This document shows positions 1 through 11,447 of a stretch of DNA of 64,000 nt, one piece after another. Source of the DNA: Trichobilharzia szidati (taxonomy: Eukaryota; Platyhelminthes; Trematoda; Strigeidida; Schistosomatidae); contig OX235272.1 in the NCBI GenBank assembly GCA_944472155.2, positions 92,820,020 to 92,884,019 of the forward strand, in the 5' to 3' direction. The translations under genes were made by a program, and so were the position numbers. The first letter of the stretch is position 1; every line of letters begins with the position of its first letter. The notes under the pieces are model-generated. The model saw nothing but the letters and a program-made list of their open reading frames with translations. It was not told where the DNA came from and ran no database searches.

Positions 1-90
1 TTAATACATTAGTACCATAAGTAATGAAATAAATGGAATTGCAACGATGCAAATTAGTATCTCATGTTATACTAACAACCGTAGTAATTC

Positions 91-131
91 ACATATATAT
101 GCATATATATATATACATATATATATATATG
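91..131. repeat. (AT)n microsatellite
   Basis: Alternating A and T for about 40 bases with a few interruptions. The small open frames crossing it are by-products of the repeat. Confidence 0.9.
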
Positions 132-344
132 TTGGCTTAATAGGCAAACGATTTGTATTATTGAGTATACGATTTATTACCACATGTCAGTCAATCAATA
201 AAATGATGACAGACACATCCAATACAGACACACAAACGCACACACACGTATACGCAGAATCTAATTTTCGCATAAGCTTTATGTTTAAAATACACATATA
301 CGGAAGTGATAACTTGTGTTAGGAATGATTCATCTTGTAAAAGT

Positions 345-408
345 GGATAGATAGAAATAGATAGATAGATAGGTAGATAGAAAGATGGATAGATGGATAG
401 ATAATTAG
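345..408. repeat. Imperfect (GATA/GATG)n repeat
   Basis: Tandem GATA units interspersed with GATG, GGTA and AAAG variants. It is an ordinary degenerate tetranucleotide repeat. Confidence 0.85.
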
Positions 409-1329
409 ACAACATTCCCATACTAGTTTATTCTACTATTCCTCTCTTATAATCTTCGATCTCATTTCTAAATATATTTAAGGTGAGAATGTAAAACAGA
501 ACAAGGAAGGAGGAAATTCTATCACAAAGCTTTGTTCACACAAAAGATAACTAACCACTTAGTAATTAGTAAACGATGTATAAATGTTGGGGAAAAACTG
601 ACGACCAGATGTTTTATTTGTCTTTAGAAGCCTTCTTCTCATTATTATTGCTTCTCTTCCTTTTTTTTTATTAATATTAATATAAAAATTAACATTATTT
701 CTTCCATTATTATTATCCACTTTGTCAAATCATCATTATTAGCCTGTTAAAAGAAACATGCAACACGGTAAAGTTGTATTGTTCTTGTTTCGTTTTTTGT
801 TGACAAAGTGGCACCTTGTGATATTACAACTTGTGATAAGAAAAGTAGCACAGTTGGATACAATAGCGTAGGTAATTTGTTAACTTCTTAAATAAATATG
901 GCCTATTATTGAATTAGTTGTGTTCTCTGAGGAGTTGGTTGATTTAAGTGCGAAGCTTTCGTCGTCTCCCGTCTAGACAACATCTTCCTTCAGCGCAGGC
1001 TCAAAATTCTCCATGAATGATGTAATTGTATCTCCTGGCAACCACTGTCGTGACTGGTTGTTAATTTACGTGTCTATTGATCATATTTTTATTGACTTGG
1101 AATTCGATCTTTCTTGTCATGTAATTTACTTTTTATTAGCTGGTGGTAAATTTTGGTCTATAATAATGTGTTTGTTAATCGCTGGCTGATTCACTTCAGT
1201 ACCAGGCTTCTAGGAATTCCCTGGCATTACTGCCGGGTGTCTCCTCTATTTAAAGTTTCTACATTATCCCAATAAAATTGGTGTCCATAGTTATCCATAT
1301 GCATTGATACGAGAGAATATATATACTGT
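409..1329. other. Unassigned AT-rich DNA
   Basis: No coding signal, tRNA-like box or clear repeat family was recognised. Minus-strand frames between about 970 and 1300 are broken, and may be the decayed downstream part of the PLE that begins at 1330, but no endonuclease motif can be read there. Confidence 0.4.
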
Positions 1330-2160
1330 GTTTTTACAGCCAGTTGGTGTTCTTGGTTTTGGATTCGAAGGGAACGCTCACTTTGGCATTAATCTTTTCT
1401 CGTTTTTCTGTTGGATCTTTCGGTTTGCACAATACCAAATGAAGTGGTTGTGCTGGCTGGCTTGTGTGCTATATCTATTTCAGACGGTCTTAATATTCTA
1501 GGTGTTATTTCAGAGATGTCTTTTATATATGGTAGGATGAATTTCCTTGTAGTCTTTGATGTTGGCTTGTTGTTGATGCTATGAATTACTTTTTGATGAA
1601 ATTGTGAAGTTGTCTACTATTTTTGAAGACCGTTAGTAGGTATTTTTCCTCTATTCTCCTCAACTCAGGAGTGCTACAGTGTGTTTGAACTCTTTTGAAC
1701 AATGTCTGTACATAGTTTCTTTTGTGGGTAGTCGGGTTATTACCATCATACTTGAGTATTTGTTCTGTGCGAGTTCATTTCCTATTTACTTGTGTTTCTA
1801 AATTTCCTGTGTTGGTTCTCTTGATTAAGACATCTAAAAATGGAATTTTGTTGTCTAATTCTTCTTCTACTATTGTGAATTTGATGTCTTCAAATATGTT
1901 GTTTATTATCTTATGGGTATATTCTAAATCATTTCTCTTAATTATTACAAATGTATCATCAACTTAACGTGCCCAGATTTTTGGTTTAATTATGGTTAGG
2001 GCTATTGATTCTAATCTTTGCATAGTGGCTTCAGCTATTAATCCTGATATGGGGGATCCCATTGGTGTTCCTTTTATCTATTCGTATATTTGAGTATTGA
2101 ATTGGAAGTATGTTGTAAGACACAACTGTATGAGTTCCATCCATATTATATTGCCTATTA
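1330..2160 (-). pseudogene. Penelope-like element reverse transcriptase relic
   Basis: The minus strand reads as the catalytic part of a PLE reverse transcriptase. In order it shows GTPMGSPISGLIAEA (RT motif B type), the active-site block AR*VDDTFVIIK, then IPFLDVLIKR, a NPTTHKRNYVQTLFKR block and THCSTPELRRIEEKYL, a signature of PLE RT thumb regions. The tyrosine codon of YVDD is a TAA stop (1964-1966) and a second stop falls in the NRK*TR block, so the copy is dead. Downstream of about 1500 the frame shifts repeatedly. RTs of this family copy element RNA into DNA. The family is clear; the subfamily differs from the PLEs at 6.6 and 57 kb and resembles the scrap at 61.1 kb. Confidence 0.85.
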
Positions 2161-2334
2161 TTTGAGGGTAACATTAAGCTTTATGTCATTTTAGTTGTTG
2201 TTGGGTTAACAGGGGACTCGTCAGCTGAATACTCCTGAATTCCTGTTGGGTGACTTCAATAACTCAGCACTTATCATTTTATGCGTTACTGTTATCCATT
2301 AAGCCATTGGGGAACCTGTAGTACAACGAACTTC
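2161..2334. other. Unassigned spacer with half a hammerhead-like motif
   Basis: Lies between two PLE fragments. The minus strand has AGCTGACGAGTCCCC near 2218-2232, like the 5' half of the SM-alpha ribozyme core, but the GAAA half is absent. Confidence 0.3.
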
Positions 2335-3010
2335 AACACTTTGGAGTGGAGCATAGATTCAGCAATAAAAAATGTCATGATGAGGTGGACACCATGGAAT
2401 CCTTCAAGATTATTAATAGACAGTATAAATCAACTCTCCTTAAATCTGACGAAGTAATCGCTATCAAACGTTGAAAATCTGACTTATGTATTCAGAAAGA
2501 TTCACTTATTATTCGTCTTTCCTTGCTTTGGTGACTCAGCGTTCCATCTTTTCGTCTCAATTGATTGCGTAATCTTTTGTTTTTACCCTTCCCCCCTGCC
2601 TTTTTTGCTTTGGAGGAATTCAATTCTCTTTTTTGTTTCTATGACTTGAGTTAAACTCACCACAGTATTACTCATCATCAGCTTCTCTCTCTCTCCTGTT
2701 GTCTTGACTGTGTAACTCAATCCTCAATGTATCCGATCATTAATTTTGCATGTTTGTATTTTGTTTGAACCTTGACCTTCTTCATTAGTTGTACAAGTGG
2801 ATCTTCTGAACATTGTTTATTAACATGTGTCTCTGTTAACAAAAGTCATGTTGATCCTTGTAAGTATGACAAAATTCTACGTACATTTACATAACTAACT
2901 TTTAGATTGTCATCAGCTGAAGAGAGTCCGATGAAATAAATTAGTGGCCTCATATTATTATTCTGCACAAATATTTGTTTTTGCTTTGTTTAAAATAAAG
3001 AATTAATACT
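2335..3010 (+). mobile_element. PLE 3' end (endonuclease C-terminus and 3' UTR)
   Basis: Plus-strand translation from about 2380 gives TMESFKIINRQYKSTLLKSD, then KSDLCIQKDSLIIRLSLLW. This is the invariant C-terminal tail of the schistosome-type PLE endonuclease ORF, with one stop. The 3' UTR and end (TCTGCACAAATATTTG and an A-rich run near 3000) match the ends at 9.1, 29.3, 34.9 and 55.7 kb. Very similar to 54190-54550 plus 55531-55790. The RT and GIY-YIG core are missing, so this is a 5'-truncated copy. Confidence 0.8.
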
Positions 3011-3679
3011 TTTTTAAAGCCAACAGTATTATTTATGAACTGTTAAGTTGTAGTACAGTACAAATTATTGCTCATAGTCTGAGCACCATATACGAGAATG
3101 AGACGAATGCTCCATCATGAATAATAATAATAGCTTTATTCTGGACGGTGTTTATAAAGTGCACAGAAACCTCAGAAGAATTTATTACATAATTAATGTA
3201 TCCTCTTCAACCGGCATCTTCAAGTAAAATAGTAATTGACAGTAGATCACATTACTCAATGTCGTCTGATTTGAAGTTCAAACCAATAATCCCCGCTTAT
3301 GATGTTTCTTCATTGTCTCCGTCGAGAATTGCACGACATCCAGTTGAAAGCAAACTGGAAAAGTGAACGAGTACATTTTGAGATCTGAGGACACAACTGA
3401 ATGATTGAAGATCACAGGTGGTCAGTTTCATTTCCAGGGTATTGGTAGTGTGTACCGGAAATTTCAGGAATAGTTATCTCATGTATTGGGAGATATTGTC
3501 ACCCACAATTTATGCTTTTACTCATGTTTAGTAGAAACTTGCGAATCAGAAGGCTGTAAACATTTGAAATACTCGCAGCAGTAAAAAAATACAATTAAGT
3601 GTCATATTCTCAAAGATTAAAACAGTCTGAACACGAGAAATAGTGTCCAGTCGAAGTATCTAATACAGTCCTACAGGAG
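3011..3679. other. Unassigned DNA
   Basis: AT-rich, with a short AAT run near 3120. No frame or repeat was recognised. Confidence 0.4.
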
Positions 3680-3895
3680 GTCAATCGTGAGGCCGAATAG
3701 TCCAGCCGTAACATCTCTGACTGCAGCACGCGGTGACACAGGTTCGAATCGCAGAAGGGACATAAGTTCCTTCAAAACTGCAGATAGGCCTTGTTGATTG
3801 GCGACTGCCTACTAACACGAAACCTAGGTGCCTCCAACCATCTAAAAGCAACAATTTACAGTGCACTGGAATGGTGAGCTACCTAGAATGGTGGC
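3680..3895 (+). mobile_element. tRNA-headed SINE, family D
   Basis: A tRNA-like head contains an A-box relic TAGTCCAGCCG and a B box GGTTCGAATC, followed by a non-tRNA body (TTCCTTCA, CTTGTTGATTGGCGACTG, CCTCCAACCATCTAA) shared with 33455-33680. The second copy has the better A box TAGCTCAGTGG. Heads of this kind give RNA polymerase III promoters. No ribozyme core was seen in this family. Confidence 0.7.
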
Positions 3896-4454
3896 CACAT
3901 TGCAAACTTGACTGATAGAATTCAGTCTGCACCAAGCAAAGGATTAAACACATTACACTAGTTAATTAATATTAGTGTCCAATCAAATTAATGATGATGG
4001 CTTTTGGTAGCCCAAATTTTAAGCAGGCCACCATGAATAAGAGACAGTCGTAATTGTCTTTCATTGAGGGACGAAGTTCCCAGTGAATCTCCGAGGTATC
4101 GCTCACATTTTCAAACACTAACGCGTAATACACCTAATTAATGAGACACAAGGTAGGGGGATACAATTATTCACAAAGAAATCGTATTTAGAACAAGACT
4201 ATTTGTAGATAACTAGCAATGAAAAACTCATATCAGAGGATCGATAATTCTAGAGGATTATAACTACTTAATTGATTATATGACAGACATAAAACACAAA
4301 CAAATCACGATATAAGAACAAAATCAAAGAAAAAATCGAATCGAGTTAATTTTGAATGTTATTTTATAAACCCAGGGAGAAACATACAAAGACAAGATGG
4401 CAGCTAGTCAAATTATTTGAAATCGTTTGTAGACTAATCAATAATTCTTGTTCA
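3896..4454. other. Unassigned DNA with a possible SINE-C tail scrap
   Basis: Mostly featureless. About 4010-4035 reads GGTAGCCCAAATTTTAAGCA, resembling the reverse complement of the SINE-C body (43724, 56012, 62354), so a short decayed SINE tail is likely. Confidence 0.3.
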
Positions 4455-5914
4455 ATTCCATATTAATTTGTTTATTAGATAATAACACCATACAGTGAAA
4501 CAGTATTATCTACTCACTAGATGACAAAGTTTCGAACACAATTTATTTTTGTTCATAATCATACCATCAATTATAATCACACAACTTCGAAACTTCCGTT
4601 TTATAGTTTTTTTATTCTTTCCTATTTGTCGTGGGGGTAGTACAAATTTCCAGATGTCTGGGACAGGTGTTGAATCATTCCCACTACACGTATTCGCAGT
4701 TGATTCGATAAACAAAGCTTCTGTTATCAATCTCTCTCTCTATCATATTATCCCATCCTATTTTGTGCTTGTGTGTAATTGCGTGTAGTGAGTGGTATAG
4801 CTGAACTGTTCTCCAGATTTCTTATAATTCTTGGGGTCAACTAATCTACATTTTGCTAGTTATTTGTGCTCCACTAGTCTGAATGACCCGGTTTCACTAC
4901 TCTGACCTATATATTTGACCTAACAACCATTGCAAGGTATTGTTATTATTATTTACAGGAAACCTACACATTCAAACCGATATTTGGATTTCCGATCGTC
5001 CCACCCTATGTAATTAAAATTAAGATTGGTGAAATGTTTAAGTAATAGGGCATAAAAACTAAGTAGTACCAAATAAAATATGAGACAGGAAATGAAGCGT
5101 ATGAGAGAAGTTCTGAAACTTCCTAATTACCCTGATAATTTAATCAGGAAGTATGTAGGGAAATGTAAAAATAAAATTAAGAATAATATGAGTGATAATG
5201 GCAGTAACAATAACATTAGTAATATTAATGGCGACATGCATGTCAAATATGTCCAGGATAATGTCAACACCAGTAACAGGGCATTTAAATCATCAGTGGT
5301 ACATCGATACAAAGAAGAATTCTTAACAATGCAGGAATAAAAATGGCATTCAAACCAACAAATTCAATTAGAAACAAGCTTTGGCAGTTAAAGGAACTTA
5401 CGGAGGCCAATTAAACAAAACAATTTTGTTTATCTAATACCCTGCTGGAATGACTGTCAGGTCAAATACATAGGTCAGAGTAGTGAAACTGGGTTAGTCA
5501 GACTAGTGGAACACAAACACCTAGCAAAAATGTAGATTAGTTGACCCCAATAATTATAAGAAATCTGGAGAACAGTTCAGCTATACCACTCACTACACGC
5601 ATTTACACACAAGCACAAAATAGGATGGGATAAGATGATACTTGTGAAATCTTATATGGCTGGGTTGGGAGAGAGATGAGATTGATAATTGAAGCTTCGT
5701 TTATTTAATCGACTGAAAATCCGCGTAGTAGGAATGATTCAACACCTGCCCTAGACATCTGGAAATTTGTACTGCCCCCACGACAAATAGGAAAAAATAG
5801 AGAAAACTATAAAACGGAAGTTTCGAAGTTGTGTGATTATAACTGATGGTATGATTGTGAACAACAATAAATTGTGTTCGAAACTTTGTCATCTAGTAAA
5901 CAAATTAATATGGA
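4455..5914 (+). mobile_element. Palindromic PLE unit (GIY-YIG fragment between inverted arms)
   Basis: Two imperfect inverted arms, about 4455-4922 and 5459-5914, flank a unique centre. Arm ends match as CTAGATGACAAAGTTTCGAA and its complement, with about 47 extra bases near the outer left end. The centre and right arm encode, on plus, a PLE linker and nuclease: residues 1-86 from 5080 are a lysine/asparagine-rich linker (PNYPDNLIRKY), then a frameshifted FVYLIPC, NDCQVKYIGQSSETGL and LVEHKH. That is the GIY-YIG block with its Cys pair. The left arm is the antisense copy of the nuclease region. Same subfamily as 19382-21957. Dead by stops and frameshifts. Confidence 0.75.
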
Positions 5915-6600
5915 ATTACACACTACCACAGTGCCCAATGCTTGTTCAAGTTTGATTTTATCTTTGATCATCGAATTATTAAGGCATCATTAATAACTAA
6001 ACAGCACTTAACAGATGTTTGCAACTGGTAGGAAAACTGCAGCTACTGAGTTAAGAATGTAAGTTTATGAGACGAACACTTTACCATCGAGGTAGTGGTT
6101 AAGAAACAAATAGCCAATGAATGCTAACTTCTGTGAGGATACTGGTGACACACTGGGCGCTGAAGAATCTGTAATGTATTGACTGTGCTATTGATATACA
6201 ACACTATAGCAGTTTTACTAAACTCAGTATGTTCAATTACCCAACAAATCAGTACACCACCTGACTTGTAAATGCTGATAACAAATCACAAATTGAAAAG
6301 GCTCAGTTATTTGGAAATACACTCTGATGAGCAATATATATGTAATAAAATATTAAGATCATTCGGGGAAAGGTTGAACTGCGGACTCTGAGGATTTACG
6401 TGTTCCCAGATCAAAGACAAAGAGCAAAAACGGTGTCCAAGTTTGGTTTGATGAACATGCCTTAATACAGAGCTTAAAACAACTAAAGCATCCACAGATA
6501 GGTTAGAAGTTTATTTAGTTAGTATGAAGTTAATTCACTTTGATCGATTGATTTTACGCCAGCTTTATATCGGTGTTATGTAAGGTGAACTACAAGACAT
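5915..6600. other. Unassigned DNA
   Basis: Nothing recognisable on either strand. The 62-codon minus frame near 6307-6495 has no family signature. Confidence 0.4.
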
Positions 6601-6639
6601 AAATGGAGCGACTGTTTAGCGCTTTTTTTTGTTTAACTC

Positions 6640-8500
6640 TGAATTGTTTGAGCAACTACGACCATCGGGTTCTGCAGTAATTCCCCGGTTATATGGTCTC
6701 CCAAATGTGCACAGAGAGAACGTACCACTACGGCCAATCTTGCACATAACAAACTCTCCACATCATGCTGCTGCCAAATGACTCACAGACATCCTTCTAC
6801 TTATCAGCAATAATCTCTGTCAGCATAGTGTTTCAGATTCATTTGAATTCATCGATTCAATAAGTGATGTTAATGTATCCGGGAAAAAAATGATAACTCT
6901 GGATGTTACTTCCCTCTTCATCAATGTTCATCTCACTGAAACTATTTGCTTTGAATGCAAATACATCGAGCGTAATAATCTGGATGTGGGTATTCCGATC
7001 CACTACTTAAACAAATTATTATTGGGATGCACTTTCAATGACTACTTCAAGTTCGACAACACGCTGTATAGACAAAGAGACGGAGTGTCAATGGGGTCGC
7101 CATTGGGACCTTTACTTGCGGACTGCTTCATGGCAAGTCTAGAGAATAATATGTTACGACCTACTATCGGTAGTTTTCATATGTGCTAAGGACACATGGA
7201 TGAGACTTTTATCATATGTGACGAGAAGGCTAACATCGAAATCATAACTAAGGGGGTTCAGCAACTGCCATCATGCTGTCCAGCTCACGTTGGAATCAGA
7301 AATGAACTCGGAATTCCATTTTTGGGTGTTTTACTAAAAAGGAGATCCAACGGTTCTCTTCGATGATCGATCTACAGGAAACCAACATGGAATGGTCAAT
7401 ACACGAATTTTCATATCTGAGTTCCTTTCAGAGGAAAGAGAAATCTGATCCACTCCTTATCATCAAGAATACGAAGGATATGCACCAGACTGAGACAAGT
7501 CTTCATGTAACAATTTATCGAGAAAAACATGAGAGTAGAACAAAAGTCCGAAAGAATCCATACGGTGAACAAGAAACTGCTGCTTATGAACGGTGAATTT
7601 AAAGGTGATACCACAGCTGAGATTCTGAAGGACTACTTATCCAGATCACTGAGAAAAGCCTTCTATTCCACTGATCTACGAATCAATTTCCACAGTCAAC
7701 GAATGATTAATGGATGTGCGAAGGACAAACTCCCTCTTTGGGTCACTTTAATGTGTGTTTATCAATCCACTTGTTCTTGTGGAGTTAGTTATGTTGGCCA
7801 CACACAGCACACGCTTTTCAAACGCATCCGTGAACATTATCAAGAGGACAGTGCAAGATAATTACTAGGTCAATTTTCAAGCACTTGGTGAACTCAGGCC
7901 ATGCAGCTCAACCAGAGTCGTCTTTCAAGATTATCTACAAGGTGAGATTCAACGATACAAAGGGAGTCAGATTTCGGTATTTGTGTATGATGGAGGCGTT
8001 AGTGATTCCTCAATACAACCCTGAACTCTCTATACAGAAAACGGTTGTCCAATCTGTTATTCTACCATGGTTAGTCTCAACCTCTGCATTAATCGTTCCC
8101 TGTCATTCTTTATTTTCATTTCTAATAATTGTTTTGCTTTCATTTTTAATAATAATTAATCGACTATTATCACTCTTACATGTTCCTTTTGTCCATATCC
8201 TCACCCTCCTGACACGTGTTAAATGGACACTCAACTACCTTTCTTCGCATTCAATAACAGTTTTAACCCTATCAAATTTCTAAGACTTCGTTTCTTTGTG
8301 CCTTTGCATATTACGTAATTTTTAATTATACTTTTGAGGCCACTTCTCAATAATTACATCAATTATGTCACAAAGACCCCCCCCCCTCGCTATCACTCAA
8401 TAATGGTAAATATATACCCAAATGTACAACCTGTGAATATGATTTCATCGATGAATAAGACTTTCCTCTCTGAATGTTTTTAAATATTTTCTTCACAGCT
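6640..8500 (+). pseudogene. Penelope-like element with RT and GIY-YIG, inactivated
   Basis: The plus strand reads as a PLE in several frames. Order: RT fingers (PRLYGLPNVHRENVPLRPIL from about 6690), the catalytic MITLDVTSLFINVHL (6890), DGVSMGSPLGPLLADCF (7080-7130), HMDETFIICDE where YVDD is expected (about 7193), GIPFLGVLLKRRSNGSLR, SIYRKPTWNGQYTNF, thumb LLLMNGEFKGDTT, then VYQSTCSCGVSYVGHTQHTL (GIY-YIG with CxC) and FKRIREH, and finally YLCMMEALVIPQYNPEL and SVILPWL. Stops follow SFHMC and SLR and the frame shifts near 7370, 7530 and 7870. The second catalytic Asp is replaced by Glu. The 3' end carries a terminal motif near 8417-8480. About 1.9 kb remains; the N-terminus is missing. Confidence 0.88.
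8417..8480 (+). other. PLE terminal motif, degenerate hammerhead-like
   Basis: TGTACAACCTGTGAATATGA followed by ATCGATGAATAAGA and TCTCTGAATG is the diverged form of an end motif that recurs at 16845, 31110, 32360, 44137, 54551, 55418, 56884 and 57305. The better copies end the core with CGAAAAGAGTCTCTTCGCTG, a GAAA plus palindromic stem III. This copy lacks a clean core. Confidence 0.4.
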
Positions 8501-8586
8501 CAATGGGTATTATCGGTGATTTAAACATTTCTGTAAATGATGTTTTAAAACTCTGATATAATTTTTTTCTCAAAAGAATGGTTACT

Positions 8587-8630
8587 TAACAAAGAATATT
8601 CTTTTCGATAACGCTTTCCTCATCAGGTTC
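8587..8630 (-). ncRNA. Candidate hammerhead ribozyme in a PLE end
   Basis: On the minus strand: GAAC, then CTGATGA (8620-8626), a short stem II (GGAAAGCGTTATC), CGAAA (GAAA at 8606-8603), a palindromic stem III AAGAATATTCTT, a UUU cleavage triplet, then GTT. Stem I pairs GAAC with GTTA over 3 bp. All core residues C3-A9 and G12-A14 are present. Stem II is weak. A related minus copy is at 33003-33044 (stem I 4 bp, GAGA for GAAA), with poorer ones at 50285 and 51715. Hammerheads with tiny palindromic stem III that act as dimers are known from PLEs. Confidence 0.5.
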
Positions 8631-8739
8631 TACAGTTATATGCATCCATAATAGTGAATGAATTAGTGTTATTAGCAACATTAATGTTGTTTAAATAACA
8701 TCGAATCAATAATAATAATTTGAATAAAGCAAGAATAAA

Positions 8740-9165
8740 AGAGTTCAGTTCTCCTCAAGTTTGCCGAAGCAATCTCCATCAAGTGCCTGAAACCTGATTT
8801 ATGTGTTCAGGAAGAAGCAGTTATCAGCCTTTCATTGCCCTGACCGGTAACTGGCTGTTTTCATCCTCTCTTTCAACTGATTACGTAATATCGAAAGTTT
8901 CCATTATGTATGATCATAATTGTTTAGGATTAAGTGTTTATTATATATATTACTGTATGTATATATTGATTAGTTGATTTTTGTTTAAAAATGAACTCTG
9001 TTCAAGTATGTTAAAATTGTTTCCGTCGATATACTTAATAATGTCTTTGCCCTGTAAGCAGTTGATGAGAAGCCGACGAAATAAACAATGACGGTACCAT
9101 TTTTTTCTGCACAAACCATTGTTGTTCTTGCTTTATTCAAATTCATTAAGGGGAATAAATGCGTG
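8740..9165 (+). mobile_element. PLE 3' end fragment
   Basis: From about 8748 the plus strand, in two frames, gives the PLE C-terminal tail (RVQFSSSLPKQS and the FMCSGR register), then a 3' UTR, a ribozyme-like TTGATGAGAAGCC GACGAAATAAAC near 9070 and the terminal block GGTACCATTTTTTTCTGCAC. Nearly the same 3' end is found at 29365 and 34997. 5'-truncated. Confidence 0.8.
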
Positions 9166-10084
9166 AAATCATAGTAATAATAATAACATCAATGGATTAC
9201 AGTTCGATAGCATCAACATAACAATACACTGGATATCAGAAGAATTAGGAATAATAATGATACAAATTCATGAATTTATAGTCTCCATTGAAGGCAGTTT
9301 CACATTTTGGCTTCCGGCACTATTGCATTCAAAGATGAGATGTCATAAATGCACTCGCTTTTATTAGTAACTTCCTGTTTTGACAGACGTCTGTTCACTT
9401 ACAGATATCAATCCTGATTCGCTTACTTGAATAAAGCTTGACATTTAAAACAGTTGAGTCTAGATATGGATTTCCGTGACTACATAATCACAAGTAAATG
9501 TTCAGGTAAATCTACCTGACCAGTAATGAACAGGACGAATTTCACATTCTACATTAATAAACAATTAATGAGTTTTCTTTTTTCCTCTCCCATAGTTTAC
9601 ATCACTGCGTCGCTATTTAAGAAAAAAGATGTTAATCCGCTTTTAGGGGATTAAAGTATCGAAGTGAAAACATACTGGCAGGCAAATGAATGAAACAAAT
9701 TTCTCACAGAGAATGCTTACAACCACAATTCAGAAACTTTTTACACTGCAATGTGAATGTGACTTCTTGGAGTGTGTGCATAAACTGGCGTTAAAAGATA
9801 GCTAGAAGATTTCGTGGTTGTCTATTTGTGTCTAACTAGCCGTATAACCAAGCGAAACAAAATCTATCTACGGAGCATCCATTTCAGTGTTTTTCGGCAG
9901 TATACACTTATAGGTCTCTGCACTACTATCCCTATAAATGAGACATTATCCTGGTCTTCGTATCTTGAGTAATCACTTGTAAGCTTGCGTGGTCATGTCA
10001 AACGAATAGTTATGCTTAGGGGTTCTCTTATTTTTGGCATTTCAGAGTGAGTCGCTCGTCATTGTGAGTCTGTGACTGAATAGT
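9166..10084. other. Unassigned DNA
   Basis: No coding or repeat signature was recognised apart from short AAT runs near 9175. Confidence 0.4.
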
Positions 10085-10215
10085 CAGTAGTAAGCTGGGA
10101 AAAGTATGGAGGTTGGGCTGGAGACTAGCAGTCCCACCCCGGTAAAAACAACATTAACGACGCTACTGAAACTTCAAAGACACATACATGAAGCCCTATG
10201 TCCCACTCATAAAGC
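10085..10215 (+). mobile_element. SINE-E body/tail fragment (RTE-like 3' tail)
   Basis: Contains GGCTGGAGACTAGCAGTCCC, GCTACTGAAACTTCAAAG and the tail GAAGCCCTATGTCCCACT. The same body and tail occur at 14590-14885 (minus), 11310-11445 (minus) and 44000-44112. The tail resembles the end of the RTE elements here. Confidence 0.6.
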
Positions 10216-10504
10216 AGAGGAATGGAAAAGTTTTCATCATTAGGTTTCCAGCACACACTTTATGAAGAATTCGATAAATTCATAGAAATTTAGTGTACTT
10301 ATGTTTAGAGTATTGTAGCTTAGGCATTTTCGAAGTAAATCATTCTCTGGTATAAACAACGGTGATGACTTACTTGTCTTTCTTTTCCTTCCCCATTGAA
10401 ATTGGTAATGTGATCAGTTTATCTTTCAATGTTCGTTTTTTTACTTCTCAGGCATTTGGATCTACTAGTTATATCAATAGTTCAAATTTGACTACTAATT
10501 AATA

Positions 10505-10600
10505 ACAGTTAGAGAACCACTGAAAAACAACAGGGAGTACTGGACAGCTATTTTCTCCTAGACTGAGACTCATCAGCCGTACTCATACATACCCAAAACC
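10505..10600 (-). mobile_element. SINE-B fragment with near-intact hammerhead core
   Basis: The minus strand reads AGTACGG CTGATGA GTCTC then AGGAGAAAATAGCTGTCCAG. The core CTGATGA is intact, the cleavage triplet GTC is kept, and one base is missing before GAAA. The tRNA-like head is absent; the copy abuts the plus-strand SINE-B at 10616, forming an inverted pair. Confidence 0.65.
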
Positions 10601-10615
10601 TTCATGGACCAATAA

Positions 10616-10800
10616 ATTGGCTCCCAGTGGCTGAATGATCTGACAACCTCCCTTTTAACCGAAAAGTCATGGGTTCGAACCCTAGTGAGTGAATACTCAT
10701 GATGAGTCGTAAACTAGAACGAACAGTACTCCCTGTTGGTTTTCAGTGTTCCTCTAACTGATATCAATCTGTGATCAAACTTGAACCAAATCAAATGCCT
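10616..10800 (+). mobile_element. SINE-B (tRNA head plus decayed ribozyme)
   Basis: A tRNA-like head with A box TGGCTGAATGA and B box GGTTCGAACCC at 10673-10683, then CATGATGAGTCG and GAACGAAC, a decayed hammerhead in which the segment AGCTGTCC before the cleavage site is lost. The 3' tail carries CTCTAACTGATATCAATC. Confidence 0.75.
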
Positions 10801-10829
10801 ATAAACTAACTCTCGAATACTGACTATTG

Positions 10830-11309
10830 TAACTGAACTGTTCCTTATCACTTCTCAAATGACTGGTCTTAAATATTTCTTTCCAAAGCCTTATTCATAA
10901 GGATGTGTTTATTTAGTCTCAAGGGAATATTTCAAGTCAAGGCACACTATCTCCCTACTTTGTTGGTGGTACGACTCCCATGGTCATATACTAAGGCTCT
11001 AACAATACTTAATGATGAATTCAGCAAAAAAAATGTGATTTAGGGATTATAAGAAACCTAGACTTCAGAATGTTCATACACATCATGCCTCTTTAGCTGA
11101 TCACTTCGTGTCCTTTTAATATCCCAAAGAAAAGTTTCAAGTCAAGCATGGTGTCTGAAATGCTGTTAGACTATTTGAATCCTTAAAACCAAACGTAAAA
11201 ATGATATTTGATTCGGATTCCTTTAGTTTAATTCAACAGAGCTGATGATAGCTAACGTGTAAATCAGTTGATAGGCTGTTTTTATTTCGAATATTATTAT
11301 TTCTATTCA
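10830..11309. other. Unassigned DNA
   Basis: No recognised feature. A short phrase TTTCAAGTCAAG occurs twice (about 10930 and 11130), hinting at a decayed local duplication. Confidence 0.35.
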
Positions 11310-11445
11310 TTTGTGTTCCGAGTGGGACATACAGCTTCAAGTTTGAGCTTTGAAGTTTTGAGTAGCACTGGTGTTGTCTTATGATGAAGGGTGGGGCAGG
11401 GGTTAGGCATTTCTAGTCTTACGACCAACCTCCCCTCTTTGGTTA
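11310..11445 (-). mobile_element. SINE-E tail fragment
   Basis: Reverse complement of the body and tail seen at 10085 and 44000 (TTCCGAGTGGGACATACAGC on plus, then TTGAGTAGCACTGGTGTTGT). The tRNA head is not evident. Confidence 0.55.
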
Positions 11446-11447
11446 CA

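Noticed and set aside
47..421. Two short ORFs at the left edge
   Set aside because: Created by AT and GATA repeats; no family signature and low-complexity protein.
2218..2232. Hammerhead half-core on minus
   Set aside because: Only the CTGACGAGTCCC half is present; no GAAA partner or cleavage triplet nearby, so chance or a very old SINE-A scrap.
5127..5312. Leucine-rich minus ORF with membrane-like composition
   Set aside because: Antisense shadow of the PLE linker on plus.
8375..8390. Poly-C tracts (also 18589-18598, and poly-G at 45640-45648)
   Set aside because: Simple homopolymers without associated structure.
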